Assembly (NCBI GenBank): GCA_029582165.1 | Contig: CM055889.1 | Span: forward strand, 29,938,927 to 30,002,926 | Direction of reading: 5' to 3' | Length of the DNA: 64,000 bases | Source of the DNA: Portulaca oleracea | Lineage: Eukaryota > Streptophyta > Magnoliopsida > Caryophyllales > Portulacaceae | Shown here: positions 57,301 through 64,000 of the stretch, piece by piece | Position numbering within the stretch: the stretch's first letter is position 1 | How the letters are laid out: every line of letters begins with the position of its first letter | The notes under the pieces: generated by a model | What the model was told of the DNA's origin: nothing | Database searches by the model: none | What the model saw: only the letters and a program-made list of their open reading frames with translations | Made by a program: the position numbers and the translations under genes

Positions 57301-59554
57301 TTCCCTGAACTTATTTCTTGTGCTGAACTCTCCAAGGTCCTGGAGGTGGGATGTGGTAATGGAAGTACAATACTTCCTATATTGCGGTAATGACTCCTAC
57401 TGCATTTTTCTGGTAGTTTCATTTCATTTATACTAGGTGAAAAGTGCTGCAGATTTGAAGCATAGGTCTTTCTGGGAGTCTTATATACACATCGAACATT
57501 ATGAATGCTGATGCTTTTTGGTCAGTGTTTGGCTGTTTGCTACATGTTAGCTACTGAGACTAACTTTTCTGTAGATTATAAATGGAAGCGATCTATATTG
57601 ATCTACAAAGTACAATGTAAAGGTCATTTGTGGGGCAGAGGGCAGAATGATGACATTTTGTAATTTATTAAAAAATTAGTTCTGTTTTCTTATTGTTGTT
57701 TTGGCTTCTACGTGATGTGACAAAGACTTGAAGATTTTTTGAATTCATTGGCTCTTTAATTGGGCTTTTGTATGTCTAACTTCCAGAAAAGTGGTCCAAG
57801 ATAAAGCAATCTTTATCAGTTCTAGATTGGTAGATAGTTTAGGATCTACAATTTGCTGGACATTCTTTAGATTCTTATCAGGCAGAATCGAAGTGAAATC
57901 ATTTTGTTTCATCTTCATTGTTTCATTCCAAAATTGGCAATGCAGTTATTCTTTTTTTTTTTTTATATTTTTTCAAGGGGGGGAGGGGTCTGTTGTTGTG
58001 AGGGTATTATTGTCATTTCTAAGTTTGCATGCATTATCTGCAAAAGAAATCCTCTACTCCTAGGTATTTGCTGCTTCTAAAATTGTTTTCAGGTTCATAG
58101 TTTGTGCATGTGTTTGCCCATGTCCATGTTCCATGCTGCACATGAATACGCTGCTTCTGTATGAAATATAAATGATTAAATGAATTTCTGCGCATTCTAA
58201 GCTTTCAATGTTATGGATTCCCAATAGTATAACTCTTTTCAATTTCTTCCTTGTATCCAAGTTAGGGCATCACCTTGATTTTGTCCTCTTATCTATCCTG
58301 TTTATTAGCATACTTGTCTTAAAGAGGTTTGTGGATTGTAGATTATTCATGTATCTATTAGCAATTGTGGGGGCTTGGTTTAGATTGTTTTGGCCTATTC
58401 CAAGAGTTCAGCTGACCTATCCTTATATGTTTTTGCAGAGCCAATGAGAACATAGATGTTTATGCTTGTGATTGTAGTTTTGAAGCTCTTGAGAGAGCTA
58501 AAGAGAATTTAAAAAATGCTGGTTTGGTTGGTGTTATGGATCGTTTTCATTCTTTCTGTTGTGATTTCTCTGCAACTCAGTTTCCGAAGTGGCTGGTGTG
58601 TGATTCCTGTCGAAATGTATGTTCAGAAAAGTTGCTTCATAGATACCCAGGTTATAACTTTTTGATTGATTTTCAAATAAGGCATTACTTGTAATTTAGA
58701 AGCTCTTTTCCTCCCCTGTTATGAGAATTTTGTTTTCCTGCTTTTGATTTATAGCAGAAGTGAAAGAGCACAGCAGTACAAATTCATGTTTAGTGAAGGA
58801 GGATAGTTGCTGCCTTGGTGGGGTGGATTTTATCACATTGGTAAGTGCTGCAATAGTAATCTGATTGTGATCATCTTGATGACTAGCACAGTAGTTTACA
58901 CAACATTTGTCCATGTCCTTGGCTTTAATTTCTCTGGATTGCTTTTCTTTTCCTTATAAATCAGCACCATCTGTGCCTCCAAAGAAGCCCCAGTCTCTCT
59001 AGGGTTCTAGCTCGTATATGTTGTCTTCCCCAGCAAATAGTCTCATAGCCTCTTTGTTTCCGAATGGCCGGTTTTAAATTCAATCAATGTAATCTGCACC
59101 TACTTTGCTGATGATGTTGTTCATCACCTTTTAACTGTTGGTTATAGTTACCCGTGGCTCTTTGATTGTCAATGTTTATTAATAGTTTTGACTGATTGTT
59201 GATCAGGTATTTACACTATCTGCAATACCTCCTGAGAGGATGGCAGCATCTGTCAATGAATGCTTTTCTGTGTTAAAGCCAGGTGGCCGGCTCTTTTTCC
59301 GGGATTATGGTACTGCATTTTATTGAGTTCTGTACTTCACTGAAATTTTAAAATTTTCCATACTTTTTTATGCTTCTTTTGAATGGAATTTGTTGTACTC
59401 ATGGTGCTCAGGACTTTATGATATGACCATGCTTAGATTTGAGCCAGATAAAAAAGTGGGCTTTAAGCATTATATACGTGGTGATGGAACATATTCATAT
59501 TTCTTTGATTTGGCTGACGTGAGGGACCTTTTTGTCAGGGCTGGCTTCATTGAG
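51385..59554 (+). CDS. METTL2/6-type tRNA m3C methyltransferase, exons 1-6 (3' end missing)
   Basis: Class I SAM methyltransferase resembling METTL2/METTL6/yeast Trm140, which make 3-methylcytidine at tRNA position 32. Exons: 51385-51594, 57277-57386, 58439-58650, 58758-58840, 59207-59309, 59412-59554, all with GT/AG borders and matching phases. Exon 1 holds FHSRHFTGKFFK and a poly-Ser run. Exon 2 has the SAM-binding motif VLEVGCGNGSTILPIL. Exon 3 has DCSFEALERAKENLKNAGLV and a Cys-rich FPKWLVCDSCRNVC. Exons 4-5 have GGVDFITL and VFTLSAIPPERMAASVNE. Exons 5-6 have LKPGGRLFFRDYGLYDMTML and FFDLADVRDLFVRAGFIE. No stop or frameshift interrupts it. The final exon after FIE was not found in the remaining 4.4 kb. 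The MULE ends about 75 bp upstream, and Copia E fills intron 1. Confidence 0.9.
51486..51524 (+). repeat. (TTC)13 microsatellite in exon 1
   Basis: Thirteen TTC repeats, read in the TCT phase, encode most of a 14-residue poly-Ser run near residues 35-48 of the methyltransferase. It is likely length-variable. Confidence 0.95.
51942..52122 (-). repeat. Element E 3' LTR
   Basis: 181-bp LTR, TGAAATG..CTTCACA. It contains minus-strand TATATATATCCCTCC near 52018-52032, a possible TATA box. Confidence 0.9.
52128..53426 (-). pseudogene. Element E reverse transcriptase, RNase H deleted
   Basis: 432-codon open frame. RT is complete: SSKWVYKTKFKLDGSVERHK, FQLDINNAFLHGYIDEEVYM, SLYGLKQASRQWN, the active site YILVYVDDLLVTGD, and YFLGIELTRS. 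RNase H is truncated: SVNKGLFYTSELEWLQQLLQ joins the domain start directly to its middle (near 52440), removing the segment that holds the first catalytic acidic residues. The later part, LHCDNKAAIYIAENPMFHDRTEH, is present. The frame is intact otherwise. Confidence 0.9.
53432..54704 (-). pseudogene. Element E integrase core and C-terminal linker
   Basis: 54704-54357 contains IHMDLWGPYKTTAHSGANYF (first Asp), FLTLVDDFSRYTWTVLL and the second Asp in FRTDNGTEF. The frame is lost near 54357, where a NGIAERK-type block is expected. 54195-54076 is T-rich (a T11 run near 54176-54190). 54076-53432 carries GYTTSLKGYKVIDLQTKRVF, the GKKY-like C-terminal region, and a long Ser/Pro/Asn linker with RRSTRTRGPPSWLKDF. 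Several frame breaks. Confidence 0.82.
54638..56164 (-). pseudogene. Element E gag (C-terminal), protease, integrase zinc region
   Basis: Open frame with gag body (AIYYTKLKKLWEEMNTYSDI, LVHFLVHLNDEYDSIRSQIL) and the zinc knuckle CNHCKKQGHSIHQCF. The protease motif WIVDTGASDHMCF and FLFVPEF-like block follow, then the integrase zinc region start LHARLGHTSLSKMKHLD. The frame then runs out of register before the second Cys pair. Confidence 0.85.
56120..56530. repeat. 205-bp tandem duplication in element E gag
   Basis: CATAGAAATTGTGCAGAATC at 56121 recurs at 56326, and the following roughly 205 bp repeats with a few changes and small indels. Since 205 is not a multiple of three, gag is frameshifted. 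The join CTCCATACCATAGAAA shows a short CCATA overlap. Confidence 0.92.
56344..56640 (-). pseudogene. Element E gag N-terminus
   Basis: Starts MATGENIYNDDPQFLQASDH at 56640 and carries the Copia gag hallmark LNGANFRRWSRAMQMALRTK and NKLGFLDGKSEKP. It is cut off from the rest of gag by the 205-bp duplication. Confidence 0.87.
56686..56698 (-). other. Element E primer-binding site
   Basis: Minus-strand TGGTATCAGAGCC, the standard Copia initiator-Met tRNA site, 2 nt inside the 5' LTR end. Confidence 0.93.
56701..56883 (-). repeat. Element E 5' LTR
   Basis: 183 bp, differing from 51942-52122 by only a few bases and short indels. Confidence 0.9.
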
Positions 59555-60613
59555 GTATGGTGTTTGCTTTTGCATTGTTTGTTTGCAAAGAATATTGGAA
59601 TTGTACTTATCGTGGAATAAGGAGCTGGTTTGAAATCCTATGGAAGAAATCCTTAGTTGTTGACTCAGACGCAACATTTGGAGTTGGTGGAATGTGTAGT
59701 TAATGGATTCCGTGTTTTGTCTCCTCTTAAATTCCGCTTTAGCATATTAGCTGACTAACCTTGGCATCACCAATGTCATTGAATGGACTTTGTACTTTCA
59801 ATGTTTGTGTAACTTTTGTGATTATTTTTTAACACCTTGTTCACCTCTTCTAAGGTGTTTGACCTATTCCTTGAAACTTTTAGTTGGTATTAGAGCTTAC
59901 AAGCATTCTTTCTTCCAATGAACAAAGTCTTGGCCCATTATAAACTATATATGAACTTCTTCTAGTGAGCAAAATTTGAGCCTTGGAATAATGGTACGTA
60001 CCTGGTGAAGGTGCTTCCCTGATTCGTTTTCACCACTTCCTAATTCCGCCACAAGATGGTTGAGTTGTGATACCATGCTTAGTTTGTCTTTTTGCTCTAT
60101 TTCGAAGTGCTTCAAAAGAATTTCACTTTATTGTAGTAAAGAGAATTTTTACATACCTTGCAAGTACTAAGGACTTGGTCTATGGTATCCAAAAGATTGT
60201 GAATTCAATCTTGTAGGATATTAAGACGTAGATGATGCATGATCCTAGGTTGACAAAAAGGGCACCTTGGGTTGTTGCCCCCTTGTCTTATGGCACTCAA
60301 AGAAGGCAATTTCCATTGCATTGTCCTGTAGAGCTATTAGAGCTTGTGCTCAACTCCTATCAATAATACAACAACAAAAATATCTTGGACTTGACTACAA
60401 TAAAATGTTAATCTGATGTGGTAGAATGAAAGTAATCAACATTACAAAAGGCTTGGTTCAACACTTGAGGACTACGCACATCGAGGTTAGATACCGTTTT
60501 ATTCGTCTCCTTGTCGTAAAAGACAACATCAGTCTAGAGCTTATTTCTTCTAACCCTACCTACAACTAACTCACATCTTCACTAAATCGTTTTAGTAAAG
60601 ATCATTTTACTTT
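59555..60613. other. Presumed methyltransferase intron 6, nothing coding
   Basis: No exon recognised. A lone TTGGTATTAGAGCTTACAAG at 59882-59901 resembles a Met-tRNA primer site and may mark an eroded LTR element. I could not find an LTR upstream of it. Confidence 0.35.
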
Positions 60614-62194
60614 TGTTATAAGGGAACTTGGTGATGTATGTATGCTCAAGGATAGAGAGAAGAACACGAGCAACACTACATCAAAGCAACCAGCAAGACA
60701 AACTCATTGGCCTTCTAACCAAATCAAAGCTTGATACACGAAAAACGACACCAAGAACAGGATACCAAAGAACGAAAAACATAGTGTAAATTACTTAGGG
60801 GTACCCTAACTTTTGGTGAAATATTTTTCTGGTACCCCAACTTTTAAAAACTAATTTTGGGGTACCCTAACTTTTAGAATTAGAAATAATTAGGTGAATT
60901 TTCGGCCAATTATTTGAATTCAACGGTGAGTTTTAGGTGGGAAATTGATTAAGTGTTTTTGTGGATGAAAATGCCCTTTGTTTTCGTGGACGAAAATGAT
61001 TTGAATAAATCGGAGTTTCGCCGAAAATTCACCTAGTAATTTCTAATCCTAAAAGTTAGGGTACCCCAAAATTAGTTTTGAAAAGTTAGGGTACCAAAAA
61101 ATTGTTTCTTCAAAAATTAGGGTACCTCTAAGTAATTTTTTGAAAAACATATGAAGAACAAGATAGAGCAAGTGAGTTTCGATTGATACATTAACACCAC
61201 AATTAATCTCACTTTTGGATACAGAAACATCACCAAAAGATGAAAAACAAGCTCTACATAACACCACTTGATTAGCCAAATCAAGATACAGAAGTAGAAA
61301 TTTGAGAGTTATTAGAACGCTCACAAACAAAGGAAAGGCTAAAAGCTTTCACTCATATTCATCAAAGTCATATGCTGCAAAATGAGGTACATAGCGTGAT
61401 ATATAGCTAAGCAAGCAACCTATCATACACACACCTCAATTGTTCACTTAAGGTTTCCTAATCGTGAAGAAACGTACTAAACATGCTTAATTAAGCTAAT
61501 TACAATCAAAGCTAACTAATACATTGCTTCAGGCTAAGGATTTCATCCAACATAGTAGAAGAAAGAGCCAATAGGATCACACAAAATGGTAGCTCTCTAT
61601 TGGACCGGCCAAGGACATTTAACGCCAGTCTTTGCATTCCACCTCCTACTTGCTTGCTTGTTTACTTAGCAAACCCAAGCTGCTAGGAAACCTCCTTGGA
61701 TCAGCAAAGAAGATGGGAATTCGAAAATAGCTTGAAAAAGACCGAATTGCCCTTGATAAAACTCAAAAGACAAACGAGCCACATTTGAGCCATACCAGGT
61801 ACATTGATTTTGCAAGGGCTCTTGGGAACTCAAATGAACTCCAAATTGGACAAACCATAGCTTTTTGGAAAGCTTATTCAATGCCCTTAAAAAGTCTCCT
61901 AGGGCAAGGTTGGAGTAGACGTCCCAATTTTGAGATATAGACACAAATAGAGTAGGTACCAATCGGGATGAATGGTACTTGAAACTATAAGTGTTTTGCT
62001 TGAAGTTGTGGACGACGAAGCAACTTGCTTGCACCATGTAGGCTGATCTCTACCAAAAAGATAACTCATTTAATAGTTAATCAAACCAGAACGTAGGCAT
62101 TCTTGTGGGCTATTGGAAAATGCATGCCAACGTTTGGTTTTACTTGGTTCTTTAATCGGCTAAGTGACGTCCTTGTGCCAATATGGTTCCAACA
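60614..62194 (-). mobile_element. LTR-like remnant, probably Copia
   Basis: Plus-strand ends TGTTATAAGGG and GGTTCCAACA give a minus-strand TGTTGGAACC..TATAACA LTR of about 1.2 kb without the nested foldback. A TATA-like stretch (GCTATATATCACGC, minus strand) lies near 61394-61407, followed by leader-like sequence. A gag fragment in the same orientation lies beyond it (62797-63035). No TSD and no partner LTR found. Confidence 0.4.
60784..61141. mobile_element. Foldback MULE-type MITE
   Basis: 358 bp, nearly all inverted repeat (TIR over 110 bp). GGTACCCTAACTTTT-type words repeat three times in each arm. The 10-bp direct repeat GAAAAACATA flanks it at 60774-60783 and 61142-61151, the size expected of Mutator target duplications (9-10 bp). 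Confidence 0.75.
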
Positions 62195-62796
62195 CACCCT
62201 CCATGGACCTTGGATCCCCAAATTTGAGACTAAGGCATGATTATCTACATCACTTGGTTTGTTAAGGCTTGATGCTTAAATTGAGGGGGAGCAATTCGTA
62301 AGGTGCTATTCATGAATGCTAGAATGTACAAGTCGTTGAACATACAAGGCCATTGCTATGTTCAGTATAATCAAATCCAGCAAAAAGTATAAATTGTGGC
62401 ATATCTTACAAATCTTAAATAGAAATTAAATCTTAAATCCCTATGGAAAAAAAGAAATCTTACAAATCTTAAACAATCAATGTTTAAGAAAGTTTAGATT
62501 TTATGCTTTTTTTCTTATATAGTGAATCATAATCTAAACCTTCTTTATTAGAGGACACACATTGACATCCCAAAAGTTTGTTTAAATGTTCTTGTCCCTA
62601 TTAGGTTTTATAAGATATTTGTAACTCTTCAAATTGGTATTTGACAAATTTTTCAATAAGGAGTTCAGCCTCAGGGTTAAGATTGTCACGAATCAAAAGT
62701 GGCTTGCAATTTCATTTATGCATGTTTTAACTCTTCCGTAGCACATTTAAGGTACCTACGGTCAAATGTTTGTTTTCGTAACTATCAAATTTTAGT
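62195..62796. other. Spacer of the LTR-element remnant
   Basis: No coding potential. A TTGAGGGGGAGCAATTCG purine tract lies at 62280-62298. Possibly a decayed internal region. Confidence 0.35.
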
Positions 62797-63035
62797 TGTT
62801 CATTCTTTGGTTATTCCTCAGTAAAGGAATATTCGAAGTTACCTCCAATGATTCTTTTTCCTCATCACTTTTGAGTGCATTGTCCTTGGCCATGAGGCAA
62901 AAGTTGGCAATTTCTTCTTCTTTACATTTGCGCTCACTAATGTCACTATCACTCCAAGTTGCAATCGTGACCTTTTTCTTAATTTTTGTCTTGAGATTCC
63001 TTTTGTTAACAAGGTTGTTAAAATCTGGATCCTAA
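62797..63035 (-). pseudogene. Retrotransposon gag fragment
   Basis: The minus strand reads KKKVTIATWSDSDISERKCK and EEEIANFCLMAKDN, a recognisable piece of a UBN2-type plant Copia gag near its C-terminus. Only this fragment is readable. Confidence 0.6.
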
Positions 63036-63209
63036 CTCGAAACTATGGGGAAGTTAGGATTGGAATTTAGCCCATGTAGGATCGTGGATCGTGTGTAAAT
63101 TGTAGAATCGTATCGACGATTTTGGACCATAAAATCGTAGGATCGTAAATCAGGATCAGGATTTTGATAACTATGTTTGTTAATCGTCTAATACGAGGAG
63201 ATGAATTTT
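63036..63209. repeat. GATCGT-rich stretch
   Basis: Repeated GGATCGT / AATCGTA words between 63080 and 63160, ending GATTTTGATAACTATG. Unclassified, possibly a MITE end. Confidence 0.35.
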
Positions 63210-64000
63210 TCTTTTTGATAGGAAAATATAAATATATTAATCATACGGTCAAAGGAACAGATGCCCAGTAAGCATCTACAAAGTTATGTACAACCAAAAT
63301 AAAGACTATCCACAAAATCTATCATATCCAAAGAAGAGCAAGTCTTCCCATTAACCCAAAAGTAATGAGATTTAATGAAGTTATTCTTCCATTACTGAAG
63401 AGGAATTTCCACTCCCTCAAAAACCCTTTGGTTCCTCTCTAAATACTCCAAAAAATCATGTGGATAACTAAGGCAATCTTCTTCTTTGGTTTCCTGCCAA
63501 AGACACCCTCCCTTGCAAGAATAATTCCTAATTGAACTTGAAACAACCCAAGTAACACCGAGGCCACCAAAAGCCAGCTCCCACTGAGATCTAGCAAAGT
63601 CACAGTGAAGCAATAAATGATCTGGAATTCAAGATCCCCCTTGCTCATAAAGCATCTATTTGCCAAATTCCTCTGTCTTTTTTTGGAAATTATCATAGGT
63701 CAAGATGCTAACATGCCTTGCTTCCCAAACGAAGAAAGCAGCCTTCAAAGGGGCCATAGACTTCCAAATAATGGTGGAAGGGAAAGGACCATCCTCCAAA
63801 CGATACAACGAAGAAGGTTGTGGCTTAAGAAGTTTTAAGTAAAAGGAACTATTAGAAAATATCCCGTTCTTGCTCAAATTCTATCTCTCCATGTCTTATA
63901 AAGAGACTCCTAAAGGGGCCTCATTAAAGATCTTAAACAAGTTAGCCAAAGAATCCTAATCAATAAAATCATCCCGCACAAAAATAGGAGACCAAACAGG
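63210..64000 (-). pseudogene. LINE ORF2 C-terminus (zf-RVT), continues past window
   Basis: Minus-strand zinc-binding RT-associated domain of an L1-like plant LINE. FPSTIIWKSMAPLKAAFFVW lies near 63800-63740. SILTYDNFQKKTEEFGK lies near 63700, then, in shifted frames, LLHCDFARSQWELAFGGLGV and LERNQRVFEGVEIPLQ. Several frameshifts. The likely 3' end is A-rich (CCTATCAAAAAGAAAAATTC on the minus strand, about 63203-63222). The 5' part lies beyond 64000. Confidence 0.7.

Noticed and set aside
59882..59901. Complete LTR element with a Met-type primer site
   Set aside because: Only the primer-site-like string is present; no LTR pair, polypurine tract or gag accompanies it.

Overview
This is a stretch of nuclear DNA from a flowering plant, most likely a eudicot. 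It has introns with GT/AG borders, AT-rich spacers, plant-type Copia and Ty3-gypsy retrotransposons, a Mutator-like element (MULE) with a plant mobile domain (PMD) gene, a Helitron, MITEs and a LINE. I cannot name the species. Almost everything is transposable-element DNA. Only one host gene looks functional: a METTL2/6-type tRNA methyltransferase whose first six exons run from 51385 to 59554 (+).

Layout. (1) 355-4475 (-): decayed PMD gene, split by a 1.5-kb solo LTR at 1121-2627 with target duplication CTGGT. (2) 4498-10515 (-): degenerate Copia element A (Tork-like). (3) 10516-29957 (+): remnant of a replication protein A-like gene, split by a nested stack. Element B (11231-25537, TSD CAAGG, tRNA-Asp primer site) interrupts an exon. 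Element C (11503-19671, TSD ACAGC, gag-protease only) sits inside B's left LTR. A 3.2-kb solo LTR (25940-29098, TSD AGTTG) and a Tourist-like MITE (29165-29854, TSD TAA) interrupt the 3' end. (4) 29958-32844: MITEs and Helitron-end debris. (5) 32845-37244 (+): element D, a gypsy gag-protease element without RT or integrase, TSD GAACA. (6) 37250-43088: a 382-bp tandem repeat, AT-rich spacer, a Helitron at 41100-42312 (-) and a foldback element. (7) 43089-51309: an 8.2-kb MULE with a transposase plus OTU protease gene (+) and a convergent PMD gene (-). (8) 51385-59554: the methyltransferase gene, with Copia element E (51942-56883, -) in intron 1. (9) 59555-64000: LTR, gag and LINE debris.

The signal that stands out most is in the U3 regions of the LTRs. 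Five elements of at least three lineages each carry a cluster of short GC-rich hyphenated palindromes. The words are CAACACGATCCGTGTTG in A, GTAGCGCCCGCTAC/GTCGCGCCCGCGAC in B and D, CCGTGGTATGTACCACGG in C, and AGACCGTGGCCACGGTCT in the 5' solo LTR. Where a TATA-like box is visible the cluster lies upstream of it. Unrelated families share words, and copy number differs between the two LTRs of one element. A second notable unit is the MULE. It combines transposase, OTU protease and PMD, has mirrored GC-rich subterminal patches, and ends about 75 bp before the start codon of the methyltransferase gene.

All boundaries come from reading the sequence by eye. LTR ends backed by perfect target-site duplications are reliable; exon borders in decayed genes are approximate.
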